Counted from the first letter of the stretch, positions 7,636 to 18,250 are shown. The stretch: 64,000 nt of DNA from Planctomycetaceae bacterium (GCA_003153375.1 PLYM01000103.1:50736-114735), one strand, 5' to 3'. The notes: a model not told the origin generated them from the letters alone. Numbers and translations are program-made.

Positions 7636-9852
7636 ATGAACGCAGATTGCACCAGCGGCGCACGGGCTGACGGCTTGCGCGGGGAACGAACGCGGTCGGC
7701 GTGGATTCAGTTGGCCGCCATCGCCTGCTTCGCGGCGCTGGCTGCCCCCTACTTTCTGGGCCGAGTGTATGTGGCCGACGACCTGGGCGAGTTTCATCTG
7801 CCGGTGCGGAATTTCTATGCCGAGCAATTGAACCACGGCGAAGCCTTCGACTGGATGCCCAGCCTGTACGGCGGATTTTACGTCGCGGCCGAAGGGCAAC
7901 TGGGGGCTTACCACCCGCTGCACCTGCTGCTGTATCGTTGTCTGCCCCTGGGCGCCGCGTTCGATGTCGAGCTGTTGGTCAGCTACCCGCTGCTATTCGT
8001 CGGCACCTATCTGTTCCTCCGTCGGCTCGTTGGGCGCCGCGACGCCGCGTCGTTTGGGGCGCTCGTGTTCACGTTCGGCGGGTTCAACCTGTTGCACTTC
8101 GTGCATCCCAACGCGATCGCGATTGTCGCCCACCTGCCTTGGCTACTGTTGGCGATCGATGTGGAATTGTGCGGCAGGAACCGCCGACAAAGTGCCTGGG
8201 CTGGTGTGGCCATCGCGATGCTCACCGGGTCGCAATTGCTGTTGGGATATCCGCAATTCGTCTGGTTTTCTCTGCTCGCTGAGGCGGCGTTCGTGTTTTG
8301 GCGCGCAAAGCATCGGCGCATCGGAATGCGCGGCGTGGGGCCGATCGGGTTGGCCGTGTTCTGTGGCGTGTTGCTGGGAGCGATTCAGTGGTTGCCCACC
8401 TGGCACGCGCTCTCGGACTCGGTTCGGCGAGCGCCCGACCTGGGGTTTGCAAATACCGGTTCACTGCACCCGTTGAATTTGTTGCAGTTGGTTGCTCCCT
8501 ATTTGTTCACGACCCGGGTGGTCGGCCAAAACACGCACGAGTTGGGGCTTTATGCCGGCGCGGTGCCGCTGGTGCTGTGCGTGTGGCTGTTCGCCGAGCG
8601 TCGTAATTGGGGGCGCTTTCGACCGTTGATTCGCGCGTTGACGGTGTTTGCCGTCTTCTCGTTGTTACTGGCAGCTGGTGAACATGGCGGGCTGTATCGT
8701 TTGCAATCATTCATCCCGCTGGCCAATCGCTTTCGTTTTCCCTGCCGGGCGATCGTGCTGGTGCAGTGGTGCATCGCTTCCGGATCAGCCGTGGCCTTGG
8801 CCTTGCTGCTGAGGAACGCGCAGGCGACAGGCAATGAAATCACTCGAGCGACGAGCAACACCACGCGGCGAGCGTTGGCTGGCGTGTTTGTGGTCAGTGT
8901 GGCCTTGGCGGTGATGGGCCCGCTGGCGTGGCCGCGATTTGTCGCCGACGGATGGCTGGTGTGGTGTGGACCGCTGTTGATCGGCGCCGCCGCGGGCCTG
9001 GTGGCCTTGGCGGAGCGCGGGCGACAATGGGCCGTGGCCGGCCTGGTCGTGCTGACGGCGGTGGATCTGAGCTGCTACGGGCTTAGCTATGCAGTCTATG
9101 GTCACACGGCGGACCTGCACGAGTTTGTGGCGGACATTTCCTCTCCGCCCAGTCACGGCGGCGCGCGGGTGGCGGCACCGCATCGTGCCGGCGAGCCGCG
9201 GACGGGGGATCGCATGTTGTTGGCCGGGCTGAGCCGTGTGGATGGTTATGCAGGTTTGGAGCCGGCGAAACAACTTGACTACCGTCAATTGGCCGCCTTG
9301 CAATGCGCGGGGGTCGATTGGATTTGGCAGGACGACGAACAGGCGGCCGAGTCGCAGCGTCGCTGGAGCCCGGTTTCACCGACGGCTGCGCGCGCCCGAT
9401 TGATCACGCAGGTTCGCCGCGACGACCGAGGGCCGGATACGCCGCCGCCGCCGCTGGACACGGCCGTGGTGGACGAGTCGCTGGATATCGATCCGGCCTC
9501 GGCGGGGACCGCCCAGGTTGTGTCCGATCAGCCGGGTCGTATCGCGGTCGAGACCGACGCGGTCAGCCGGCAGCTGCTGGTCACGACCGAGAGCTTTGAT
9601 TCTTATTGGCGGGCCACGGTTGACGATCAACCCCGGCCGATTGTGCGGGTAAACGGAGATTTTCTGGGTTGCGTGGTCGAGCCCGGCCGGCACGTCGTTC
9701 GTTTCGAGTTCCGCCCCAGGGCTCGGGAGGCGGGGGTCTTGGCCGGCGCCTGTGGCCTAGAGTTGATGTTGTGCGTCTTCTGGCTCCGCGTGCGCGGAGT
9801 CAGGCGCGATCGCGGCCAGCCGGATACCCGGCCTGGTCGTCCCGCTTGCTGA
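7636..9852 (+). CDS. YfhO-like membrane glycosyltransferase (GT-C)
   Basis: A 738-residue polytopic protein. An N-terminal helix is followed by a long extracytoplasmic loop (ADDLGEFHLPVRNFYAEQL, then LYGGFYVAAEGQLGAYHP), with about eleven further helices. The soluble C-terminal domain has the YfhO pattern of LLVTTESFDSYWRATVDD and GRHVVRFEFRPRAREAG. In Bacillus, YfhO transfers sugar from an undecaprenyl-phosphate donor made by the GT2 enzyme CsbB. Here a CsbB/GtrB-like GT2 gene begins 8 nt downstream, which strongly supports the same partnership. The track starts at TTG 7618; I use ATG 7636. Acceptor polymer unknown; planctomycetes lack lipoteichoic acid, so it is likely a glycoprotein or other surface polymer. 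Confidence 0.8.
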   Translation: MNADCTSGARADGLRGERTRSAWIQLAAIACFAALAAPYFLGRVYVADDLGEFHLPVRNFYAEQLNHGEAFDWMPSLYGGFYVAAEGQLGAYHPLHLLLYRCLPLGAAFDVELLVSYPLLFVGTYLFLRRLVGRRDAASFGALVFTFGGFNLLHFVHPNAIAIVAHLPWLLLAIDVELCGRNRRQSAWAGVAIAMLTGSQLLLGYPQFVWFSLLAEAAFVFWRAKHRRIGMRGVGPIGLAVFCGVLLGAIQWLPTWHALSDSVRRAPDLGFANTGSLHPLNLLQLVAPYLFTTRVVGQNTHELGLYAGAVPLVLCVWLFAERRNWGRFRPLIRALTVFAVFSLLLAAGEHGGLYRLQSFIPLANRFRFPCRAIVLVQWCIASGSAVALALLLRNAQATGNEITRATSNTTRRALAGVFVVSVALAVMGPLAWPRFVADGWLVWCGPLLIGAAAGLVALAERGRQWAVAGLVVLTAVDLSCYGLSYAVYGHTADLHEFVADISSPPSHGGARVAAPHRAGEPRTGDRMLLAGLSRVDGYAGLEPAKQLDYRQLAALQCAGVDWIWQDDEQAAESQRRWSPVSPTAARARLITQVRRDDRGPDTPPPPLDTAVVDESLDIDPASAGTAQVVSDQPGRIAVETDAVSRQLLVTTESFDSYWRATVDDQPRPIVRVNGDFLGCVVEPGRHVVRFEFRPRAREAGVLAGACGLELMLCVFWLRVRGVRRDRGQPDTRPGRPAC

Positions 9853-9860
9853 GGTTTGCC

Positions 9861-10922
9861 ATGCCCCGCCCCGCGGTTCACGAAATCCTGATCAGCGCCG
9901 TGCTGCCGGTGTACAACGAAGTCGACGTGCTGCACGAGTTGCTGCGCCGCGTCGGCAGCGCGATTCAAAGGGTCGGCGCTCGCCAGGAAATCATTTTTGT
10001 CGACGATGGCTCGCGCGACGGCAGCGCCGAAATGCTCGACGTATTGGCGGCCGAGTATCCGCAGGTGCGGGTGGTGCATTTCTCGCGCAATTTTGGCCAC
10101 CAGGCCGCGGTGCAGGCGGGATTGGCGCAAGCCTCGGGCGACGTCGTGCTCCTGATGGACAGCGACATGCAGGATGCGCCGGAAACGCTGGAGCGATTTT
10201 TGGCCGAGTGGCAAGCCGGCTGGGACGTGGTTTACGCGGTGCGCCGCAACCGGCAGGAGCGGCTGTGGAAGCGTTGCCTGTTCGCCGGCTTTCACCGCAC
10301 GCTGGCCATGATGGCCGACACGCCGATTCCGGTCGACGCTGGCAATTTCAGTCTCATGGACGCCCGCGTGGTGCAAGAGATCGTGCGCTTGGGCGAACGC
10401 GATCGCTATCTGCCGGGTTTGCGCTCGTGGGTCGGATTCCGACAAAAGGGCATCGAAGTGCGCCGCGACGCCCGTTATGACGGCAAGCCGCGCGTTTCAT
10501 TGCGCGGCCTGTGGCGGCTGGCCAAGACCGCGATCTTTTCGTTCTCGACGGTGCCGCTAGCGTTGTTCTCGCTGATCGGCTACTCGGCCATGGCCATCTT
10601 TCTGGCGCTCAGCGGTTACTCGCTGGTGTGCCGACTGTTTACCGACCTGGCGGTTCCTGGCTGGACGTCGCACGTGCTGATCGCCAGCTTCTTTGGAGCG
10701 GTCAACGCGCTGGGCATCAGCATGTTGGGCGAGTATGTGGCGCGGATCTACGATCAGGTGAGGGGACGTCCGCTCTACGTGGTCGATCGCGGCGTGAATC
10801 TCGAAGGGCGTTCGCGGGCCGAACGGCCGGAGGGCCGCGTTGCATCGGCCGAAGACCGTGCTTATGAAGCGCTGTTGAACGATTCGCACGAGTTGCTCGA
10901 GCTGAGCCAGAAGAGCTCGTAG
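9861..10922 (+). CDS. GT2 polyprenyl-phosphate glycosyltransferase (CsbB/GtrB/DPM1-like)
   Basis: A 353-residue enzyme that most likely links a nucleotide sugar to undecaprenyl phosphate. The GT-A domain occupies about residues 1-230, with SAVLPVYNEVDVLHELL, the metal-binding DSDMQDAPE, and FSRNFGHQAAVQAGL, a hallmark of this subfamily. Two C-terminal TM helices follow (FSTVPLALFSLIGYSAMAIF and LIASFFGAVNALGISMLG), then the conserved GEYVARIYDQVRGRPLYVV. The ORF track begins at 9669 inside yfhO; ATG 9861 matches the family N-terminus. It lies 8 nt after the YfhO-like gene, so the two are almost certainly co-translated. The last 50 or so residues are a polar extension. Confidence 0.9.
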   Translation: MPRPAVHEILISAVLPVYNEVDVLHELLRRVGSAIQRVGARQEIIFVDDGSRDGSAEMLDVLAAEYPQVRVVHFSRNFGHQAAVQAGLAQASGDVVLLMDSDMQDAPETLERFLAEWQAGWDVVYAVRRNRQERLWKRCLFAGFHRTLAMMADTPIPVDAGNFSLMDARVVQEIVRLGERDRYLPGLRSWVGFRQKGIEVRRDARYDGKPRVSLRGLWRLAKTAIFSFSTVPLALFSLIGYSAMAIFLALSGYSLVCRLFTDLAVPGWTSHVLIASFFGAVNALGISMLGEYVARIYDQVRGRPLYVVDRGVNLEGRSRAERPEGRVASAEDRAYEALLNDSHELLELSQKSS

Positions 10923-10945
10923 AGACCGCACCCAGAGCCTCACGA

Positions 10946-12052
10946 TCAGCCGCTGCTGGCCTTGGCTTCGAGTCTGCCCGTCATCAACGGTCCTCCTTCG
11001 GCGGCGCGCCACAGTTGGGCAAACCGTAGGGGGAATCGCGCGGCTGCCAGGCACATCAGTGGGGCCGTGACCGAACCCCAGTACTGATTGAAGTCGTGGC
11101 CGACCAGGCTCATCGTGATTGCATACACCACGATCGGAAGGCTGATTCGCCGGCCCGCGGGCGTGTTCCAGGCCGCGCAGCCGACCAGCGTGCAGCCCAG
11201 ATAGACGGCCGTGATCCACTGGGGCAGCAGCAGCAGGTAAGCATTCATTTGCACCGTCGAGATCAGGAAGCCGGCGCCGCCGAAGCGGACCCAGCCGTCG
11301 GCGTGGGCGATGTCATCGGGCGTGATTCGCGGCAGCACGTGCGCGAAGTGCGCCGCGTAAAAGACCGCATAAGCCGCCAGTCCGATGCCCCACAGGGCCA
11401 GTTCGCGATAGCGGCGTTCCCAGCCGGACAGTGCCAGGCAAACCAGCACATAGGGCGCGGCCAGTTCGCGAAAGAAGAGCGCCCCGATCGCGGCCACAAC
11501 GCCCAGCCGGTTGCGCTCGAGAGCGAAGGCCACGGCCGACAGGGCGATCAGCTCTCCGCACCACAGCTCGGACATGACGAGCAGGTCGCCCAGGATGCTC
11601 GGCAAGAGCGCCCCGCCTAGCAAGAAGACTCCGAGCAGGGCCTGTTTCACGCTGGCCTGTTCGGCCAGCAATTTGAAGCTCAAGCACAACAGCACCAGGC
11701 CCGTCGCGCCAAGCAGGGCCTGGGCGAACTCGATATTCGGCAATTTCCCGATCAGCCAGACGGGCAACGGCGTGCGCCAGTTGAACACGTTGCGAGTCGG
11801 ATAGCCCCGCTCGCGCAACTCGGCCGCCGCCGCCTCGTAATATGATTCGCCTTGCCGCATGCGATCCACTTCGGCCCGATAGAGCGCGACATCGCCCGGC
11901 CCGCGGCTCGCCGCGTCGGCAAATCCGCTACGGAGTGGCGAAAGCGTGATCGCGACAAAGAACGCGGTCGCGGCAAAGAACAGCCCGAGCGTGATCCGGG
12001 CACGAATCGGCCCTAAAGCCTTGCGATTAATGATGGCAAACGATTCAACCAT
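10946..12052 (-). CDS. Polytopic membrane protein, possible surface-glycopolymer (GT-C-like) protein
   Basis: A 368-residue membrane protein with about nine hydrophobic segments. After the first helix (ITLGLFFAATAFFVAITLSP) is an extracytoplasmic loop with ALYRAEVDRMRQGESYYEAA and GYPTRNVFNWRTPLPVW, a pattern found in proteins implicated in cell-surface glycopolymer formation; I recall this similarity but could not test it. The track ORF begins at 12364, but residues before MVESFAIINRK look like read-through and the ATG at 12052 is preferred. Convergent with the GT2 gene 23 bp away and adjacent to two other GT-C-like genes, so a role in envelope glycans is plausible. Confidence 0.62.
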   Translation of the reverse strand: MVESFAIINRKALGPIRARITLGLFFAATAFFVAITLSPLRSGFADAASRGPGDVALYRAEVDRMRQGESYYEAAAAELRERGYPTRNVFNWRTPLPVWLIGKLPNIEFAQALLGATGLVLLCLSFKLLAEQASVKQALLGVFLLGGALLPSILGDLLVMSELWCGELIALSAVAFALERNRLGVVAAIGALFFRELAAPYVLVCLALSGWERRYRELALWGIGLAAYAVFYAAHFAHVLPRITPDDIAHADGWVRFGGAGFLISTVQMNAYLLLLPQWITAVYLGCTLVGCAAWNTPAGRRISLPIVVYAITMSLVGHDFNQYWGSVTAPLMCLAAARFPLRFAQLWRAAEGGPLMTGRLEAKASSG

Positions 12053-12248
12053 GGATGACCGGGGCCTGGCGAAGTCCAAGTAGGCGCCCGACGCACTTTC
12101 CTGACTCGGGGCCTGCAACTTGTTTTCGGCACTCAAGGCTAGCTTGAGCAGCCGGCGCGACCGCGGCGGAGTATCTGTTGCCCCCCGCGCGCAGCAGGCG
12201 GCACGACCGGCATATCCGGAAGAGCATCGGCCGGGAAAAAAGCTGCGC

Positions 12249-13556
<1,308 letters not shown>

Positions 13557-13827
13557 CCGTCACAACTCCTGGGAGGGCCAGCTGTAAAAGTCGCCATTCT
13601 AATGGCCGCCTCCGCCTGACGAAAGCTTGGGGCGGAGTTTTCGGGGCGGCGGTCGAGCGGCTGGGCGAGGAGCCGCTGGATGGGTTCCGCTCGCGCCGGT
13701 CGCAAGGTCGACGGGGTATACTAGGGCGCGCCGTCGGCAGCGAACGAGCGGTACCCTTTCGTGGTCCAACGCGGCGTCGATGGTTTCCGGAGACTCTCAG
13801 CAACAACCCCATGCGGCAGGATGAACC

Positions 13828-14037
13828 ATGAAGATCAGCGCGCGCAACATGCTCAAGGGCAAGGTGAAGTCGATCACGCCGGGTGCCGTGAATTCGGAGG
13901 TCGTGATCGAGCTGCCCGGCGGCCAGGAAATCGTGTCGGTCATCACCAATGGCTCGGCCGACAGTCTCAAACTCGCGACGGGCAAAGAGGTCTATGCCAT
14001 CATCAAGTCCTCGAACGTGATGATTGGCGTCGATTAA
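13828..14037 (+). CDS. Molbindin-type Mop/TOBE domain protein
   Basis: A stand-alone 69-residue Mop domain that binds molybdate or tungstate. The sequence begins MKISARNMLKGKVKSITPGA, continues SEVVIELPGGQEIVSVITN and ends AIIKSSNVMIGVD, a full Mop/TOBE pattern. AGGA lies about 8 nt before the ATG. Proteins of this size assemble as multimers and store or buffer oxyanions in the cytoplasm. No modABC genes are in the window, so it is unlinked to transport here. The neighbouring gene on the left is divergent and the next one is 417 bp away, so it seems monocistronic. Confidence 0.88.
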   Translation: MKISARNMLKGKVKSITPGAVNSEVVIELPGGQEIVSVITNGSADSLKLATGKEVYAIIKSSNVMIGVD

Positions 14038-14454
14038 CCTCGCCGCAAGGCGGCGATCGGCTTTCCCACCGGGGCATGTGCCCAGGCAATTTGGGAATTT
14101 CTCACGATTCGGCGCTTGACAGCGGCCTCGACAGGCTTAGACTGGGCCGTTATGCACGGTGGTGCATAGCGACTAGTCGAGGCTTTTCCTCGACTGGCCA
14201 CCCTCCGCTCGAGTGCCGCTAACGAACGCACCTTCTTCAGCCTGCCAATCCGCCTGAGGCTCTCAATCACCTCGGGCTCCCAGTGACGCGTATCGGCGCC
14301 CTGGCGGGCACCCTTTCCAGCTTTTGCGCGTTTTCGGCCGTTGAATTGCTTTGCCGCGCGATCGCGGCGCTCCAAGGGCCTTTGGCGCGATCAGATAAGA
14401 CGTTTGGAGATCGCTGTAGTTGCACCACATTGAACCGGTTTTTATGGGGCTATC
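14038..14454. other. Intergenic with two adjacent perfect hairpins
   Basis: 417 bp with no supported gene. Two hairpins stand side by side: TATGCAC (14151-14157)/GTGCATA (14162-14168) with a 4-nt loop, and AGTCGAGG (14175-14182)/CCTCGACT (14188-14195) with a CTTTT loop. Neither is followed by a T-run. They could be a bidirectional stop, a structured leader, or part of a small RNA upstream of the PEP-CTERM gene. Confidence 0.4.
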
Positions 14455-15219
14455 ATGAGAGCGCACACTGTTTCCCGACTGACTAGGGTCTTGGTGATTG
14501 GCAGTCTTGCCGCGACTTTCGCCGGCCAACTCAACGCCGCGTCCATCACCTTGAATCCAAGTTCCGACGCTTTTGTTTCGTCGGCCAATCCCACCAATAA
14601 CTATGGCGGAGCCGGCGCGCTCGAGGTCTCGGCGGCGGGTCTGGCCAAGGGGGAATTCCAGTCGCTGATGCAGTTTGACCTGTCGTCGGCCAAGACGAGT
14701 TTCGATGGGACGTTCGGGGTTGGGCAGTGGGTGGTGCAGTCGCTGTCGCTGCAATTGACGGCCGGAGCCCCCAACAATGGCATCTTCAATACCTCGGCGG
14801 CCGGGCAGGTTTCGGTCAACTGGATGCAGAATGACAATTGGGTCGAAGGATCGGGAACGCCCATGGCGCCGGGCGGCACGGGGATCACGTTCAACACGCT
14901 GCCCTCGTTCCTCTCCGTTGGCGATCAGTCGCTGGGCTCATTCAGCTTCAGCGGATCGACAACGGCCACGGCGAGCTACGCTCTGTCGGTGGGGTCGGGG
15001 ATTGCGGCCGATGCCGTCGCCGGCGGTCTCGCCAGCTTGCTCCTGAAAGCGGGGGATGCGACAATGTCGGGCCAGTTCGATTCCCGCTCGTTCAATACCG
15101 TCGGAAGCCGCCCCGTTCTCTCGGTAACCGCCGTTGCCGTGCCAGAGCCCGCGACTTGGATTCTTGGCACTTTGGGCGTGAGTGGGTTGACACTGTTCCG
15201 CCGACGGTTCGTAGGTTAG
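14455..15219 (+). CDS. PEP-CTERM sorted DNRLRE-domain exoprotein
   Basis: A 254-residue secreted protein. It has a signal peptide (LVIGSLAATFAGQLNA), a DNRLRE-type beta domain starting ITLNPSSDAFVSSANPTNN and including FQSLMQFDLSSAKTSFDG, and a C-terminal PEP-CTERM tag: VPEPATW, a hydrophobic segment, then RRRF. The tag marks proteins sorted by exosortase and attached to or released through the envelope, often with EPS. No exosortase is in the window. DNRLRE domains are found in extracellular carbohydrate-related proteins, so matrix association is a fair guess. Confidence 0.85.
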   Translation: MRAHTVSRLTRVLVIGSLAATFAGQLNAASITLNPSSDAFVSSANPTNNYGGAGALEVSAAGLAKGEFQSLMQFDLSSAKTSFDGTFGVGQWVVQSLSLQLTAGAPNNGIFNTSAAGQVSVNWMQNDNWVEGSGTPMAPGGTGITFNTLPSFLSVGDQSLGSFSFSGSTTATASYALSVGSGIAADAVAGGLASLLLKAGDATMSGQFDSRSFNTVGSRPVLSVTAVAVPEPATWILGTLGVSGLTLFRRRFVG

Positions 15220-15261
15220 CGGCCGTCTGGAAAGTAATTGGCAAGCGAAAGGAGAGGACCC

Positions 15262-15867
15262 ATGCTCAAGTTCGCGTTGCAACCTTATGGTGCGCTGGGA
15301 ACCGCGCGCCGCATCAGGCCTCTCGAAACTCGCACCGATTATCTGACGGCTGGCGAATTGGCACTTTTGCTGTTGGCCGGATCGCTGGCCACGGTGGCCG
15401 TGGCCGCGTTTTCGCCGGGGCTGCGCATTCCTGGCCATGCGATTCTGCGGGCCGCGTTGCCGATGGTCTGCGGCATGGCATTGGTTCCGCGGCGGATGTC
15501 GGGCACGATCATGACCCTGGGCGCCATGGCGACAGCCGCCGGGATTTCGACGATGGGACTGGGGCGTTGGCAGCCCGGAGCGATGGTGTCGCTGTTAGCT
15601 TTGGGCCCGGCGATCGATCTGGCCATGCTGGGGCGGGAAATGACCGGCTGGCGGTTGTATGTGCGCTTTGCCCTGGCCGGAATGCTGGCCAACTCGCTGG
15701 CATTCGCTGCCCGCGCGGGGAGTGCGTGGTTGCAACTGGATGATGGGCGGCCCCACTCGATCAGCCACTTTGGCCTGGGGGTGTTCCTGTCGTTCGCGGC
15801 CTGCGGAGCCTTCGCCGGATTGCTCAGTGCCGCGGTCTGCTTTCGCTCTTCGACCCAGTCCGATTGA
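15262..15867 (+). CDS. Integral membrane protein of unknown function
   Basis: A 201-residue hydrophobic protein with about five or six TM helices (ELALLLLAGSLATVAVAAF, LRAALPMVCGMALVP, TIMTLGAMATAAGISTMGLG, AMVSLLALGPAIDLAML). The size and compact topology recall S components of ECF transporters, but no diagnostic motif is clear. ATG 15262 has AGGAG 8 nt upstream; the track's TTG start at 15238 is rejected. The next gene, TiaS-like, begins 41 nt after the stop on the same strand, and the pair looks like an operon. Confidence 0.6.
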   Translation: MLKFALQPYGALGTARRIRPLETRTDYLTAGELALLLLAGSLATVAVAAFSPGLRIPGHAILRAALPMVCGMALVPRRMSGTIMTLGAMATAAGISTMGLGRWQPGAMVSLLALGPAIDLAMLGREMTGWRLYVRFALAGMLANSLAFAARAGSAWLQLDDGRPHSISHFGLGVFLSFAACGAFAGLLSAAVCFRSSTQSD

Positions 15868-15908
15868 TCGACCAGGCCCGATTGATCGAGCCGGAGGAAG
15901 GTTGCCCC

Positions 15909-16625
15909 ATGATCTTCGTTGGCATCGACGACACGGATACGCTCGACGACCCGGGCACGAACCAACTGGCCCGGCATCTGGTGCGCGAACTGCACGAATC
16001 GGTTCGCGGACGGCTGATCACGCGTCACCAGCTGTTGGAAGATCCGCGCGTGCCGTGTACGCGCAAGAACGGCTGCGCGGCGATTGAATTCGAGCCCCGC
16101 GGTTCGGCATCGCTCGCCGAACTGGGAGAGCAAATTCGCCGGCTGATGCTCGCCTGGTGCCCCGAGGGCAGCGATCCGGGGCTGTGCATCGCGTCGGCGC
16201 CCATTCCCCAGGCCATTATCGACCATGGACGGGCCTGCCAGAAGCGTCTGGTCAGCCAGGGCGAGGCGCGGCAATTGGCCGCCAGCCACGGCATCTATCT
16301 GGAAGGGCTCGGGGGAACGCAGGACGGCGTGATTGGCGCGCTGGCTGCCATCGGGTTGATCAATACGCGCGACGACGGGCGAGTCATTTTTCTGGGATCA
16401 TCGGCCGTCGATCATTTTGACATCGGCGGAGTTCGCGAGGTCGACGAACTGCTGCGCTCGGGAGTCGAAGAGATCCGCTGCCAAGCCGACCAGGTGCTGG
16501 TCACGGCCGGTTCGGTCGATCTGGGCAAGCGACTGCGGCCCAATTACCGTGGCGGCAAAGTCGTGCTCTACGTGTCACGTGTCGAGGGCCAGCCGTGCGA
16601 ATGGCTCGCCCAGCGGGTTGTCTGA
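15909..16625 (+). CDS. TiaS-like (archaeal tRNA-Ile2 agmatinylcytidine synthase N-terminal) domain protein
   Basis: A 238-residue cytoplasmic protein beginning [18 protein letters not shown], the start signature of archaeal TiaS (kinase-like N-terminal domain). [15 protein letters not shown] and [20 protein letters not shown] are also consistent with that fold. The full archaeal enzyme is about 420 residues with OB-fold and zinc-ribbon domains that are missing here. Bacteria make lysidine with TilS, so a conventional TiaS role is unlikely; a nucleotide or cofactor role is more plausible. Co-directional with the membrane protein 41 nt upstream and the DUF1559 gene 28 nt downstream. Confidence 0.68.
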   Translation: MIFVGIDDTDTLDDPGTNQLARHLVRELHESVRGRLITRHQLLEDPRVPCTRKNGCAAIEFEPRGSASLAELGEQIRRLMLAWCPEGSDPGLCIASAPIPQAIIDHGRACQKRLVSQGEARQLAASHGIYLEGLGGTQDGVIGALAAIGLINTRDDGRVIFLGSSAVDHFDIGGVREVDELLRSGVEEIRCQADQVLVTAGSVDLGKRLRPNYRGGKVVLYVSRVEGQPCEWLAQRVV

Positions 16626-16653
16626 CGCGCACTATTCCGATCGAAGCGAACAC

Positions 16654-17676
16654 ATGGCGCTAGTCTCGCCGCGGAATTCCGTCCTATCGTGCCCTGCTCG
16701 GGCTGGGCGTGGTTTTACGCTGGTTGAGTTGCTGGTCGTGATCCCGATCATCGGCGTGCTCGTGGCGCTGCTGTTGCCGGCGATTCAAGCCAGCCGTGAG
16801 TCGGCCCGGCGTTCGCAATGTCAGAACAATCTGCGGCAATTGGCGCTCGCCGCGGTGAATTTCGAATCGGCCAAGCGACAATTCCCGCCCGGGGTGCAAC
16901 AGGTGTTTTTTGCCGTAGCGCCGGTGTATCGTGGCTCGTCGCTGTTTGTCTATCTGCTGCCGCAACTGGAAGAGGCGAACATTCAGCAGACCTGGGATTT
17001 TGACGATCCTGGAAACAACGCGCTGGGCGGCGCGACGGCGCGAACCGCCACGGTGCTGCCGATGTTGCTGTGCCCCTCGGACTTGGTCGATCAGAATCCG
17101 GTGCAGTTCAACGGCAGTTTCTACGGACTGACGAGCTATGGCGGAAACGGCGGCTCGCGATCCTATTTTCCTTCCTCGGCGACGGCCGACGGAATCTTTC
17201 ACACCACCGGCTCGGCATCCGAGCCCAGCACGAATCAGCACGCCGTACGGCTGGCCGAAATCACCGACGGCGCGAGCAAGACGATCTTACTGGGCGAGCG
17301 GCGGCACGACGACGACAACTACGAGTCGTTCGCGGCCCAAGGCTGGACGCAATCACTCAAAACTTGGGGCTGGTGGGGACCGTCGGGCGCCCGCAAAGCC
17401 ATCGGGCACGTCACGATGAGCGCTTACAGCCCGATCAACTATCAGCTGCCCTTCAGCTTTGGCAACGGCGCCAGCGCCTCGCCGCCGGCCACCGATGGCG
17501 TTTCGTTTGGGTACTACGTCGACCTGCGAACGTGTGCCTGGGGCAGCAACCACGGGGATGGGGCGAACTTTGCCATGGCGGATGGTTCCGTGCGATTGAT
17601 GACCAATGACACGCCGCTGCCGCTATTGCAAGGACTTTCGACGCGCGCCGGCGGCGAAACGGTCGTGGTTCCTTAG
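16654..17676 (+). CDS. DUF1559 pseudopilin-like protein
   Basis: A 340-residue member of the large planctomycete DUF1559 family. The type IV-like N-terminus reads [20 protein letters not shown], with cleavage expected after Gly and Glu at +5; the segment has VIPIIGVL where most family members have VIAIIGIL. The DUF1559 body includes [20 protein letters not shown] and LCPSD. The C-terminal H-X9-DG signature is present ([17 protein letters not shown]). The track ORF begins at 16417 inside tiaS-like; ATG 16654 is right. Members are abundant in planctomycetes and thought to be surface proteins; individual roles are unknown. Confidence 0.92.
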   Translation: MALVSPRNSVLSCPARAGRGFTLVELLVVIPIIGVLVALLLPAIQASRESARRSQCQNNLRQLALAAVNFESAKRQFPPGVQQVFFAVAPVYRGSSLFVYLLPQLEEANIQQTWDFDDPGNNALGGATARTATVLPMLLCPSDLVDQNPVQFNGSFYGLTSYGGNGGSRSYFPSSATADGIFHTTGSASEPSTNQHAVRLAEITDGASKTILLGERRHDDDNYESFAAQGWTQSLKTWGWWGPSGARKAIGHVTMSAYSPINYQLPFSFGNGASASPPATDGVSFGYYVDLRTCAWGSNHGDGANFAMADGSVRLMTNDTPLPLLQGLSTRAGGETVVVP

Positions 17677-17847
17677 CGCGTCATTGCATTTTAGCGGTTA
17701 CATGAATCGATGCGTTTTTCCGCTGCCGCCCTAGCCAGCAGAAGTGCCGCCGATACTTGGGGGGGTGTGATATTGGCTGAGATAATATTGAATCATTTGC
17801 CGAGAAAATGCCGAATGGGCGGCCCTCGGCGTGGTACAATAAAACCC

Positions 17848-18042
17848 ATGCAAGTTGCCTCGAAATCTCGTACCGCCATCCTCCACCGACTGGAACAACT
17901 CGAATCCGAATTGCGGCAGGTAAGGATGCAACTCAAAGGGTTGCGTTTGCATGACCCCGCGACGGCTGAAGTTGTGATTCGCGGTGCGCGGCTTTCTCGC
18001 GAACGATCCGGCCTGGAGCGCAGGCTCGAAGTGCGAAACTGA
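17848..18042 (+). CDS. Small coiled-coil hypothetical protein (64 aa)
   Basis: Starts MQVASKSRTAILHRLEQLESELRQVR and is largely charged helix, with a heptad-like pattern ending RERSGLERRLEVRN. The longer track ORF from 17710 has an unconvincing N-terminus; ATG 17848 is used although no good ribosome site precedes it. A TACAAT box lies just upstream (17835-17840), too close for a normal leader unless the message is near leaderless. No family recognised. It is 49 nt before another small helical gene, and the two may form a pair. Confidence 0.45.
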   Translation: MQVASKSRTAILHRLEQLESELRQVRMQLKGLRLHDPATAEVVIRGARLSRERSGLERRLEVRN

Positions 18043-18091
18043 ATTTCTTCCGCAGATCCATTCGCCTCACGCAGCTAACAGGAGCACCACG

Positions 18092-18250
18092 ATGATCGAC
18101 GTCAAGGCCGAAGAACGCAAGGAACTTGCCGCGCAATTGGAAGTCGTTCGGGCCAAGTTGCGGGCTACCGGAGCCACGGTGTTGTCGCCCACCGCCGAGT
18201 GGACCGAACTGCGCAAGGAAGCCGTGGCGTTGAGCAAGAAGCTCCGCTAA
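18092..18250 (+). CDS. Small helical hypothetical protein (52 aa)
   Basis: A 52-residue ORF, MIDVKAEERKELAAQLEVV to ELRKEAVALSKKLR, almost entirely charged amphipathic helix. AGGAG at 8 nt before the ATG is a good ribosome site and supports translation more than for its upstream neighbour. The track ORF begins at 17984 in front of it. No family or function recognised. A short GC hairpin (CCGCC/GGCGG, 18256-18270) follows the stop without a T-run. Confidence 0.55.
   Translation: MIDVKAEERKELAAQLEVVRAKLRATGATVLSPTAEWTELRKEAVALSKKLR

Noticed and set aside
17835-17840. TACAAT -10-like box before the 64-aa ORF
   Set aside because: No matching -35 and only 7 nt from the ATG, so not listed as a promoter.
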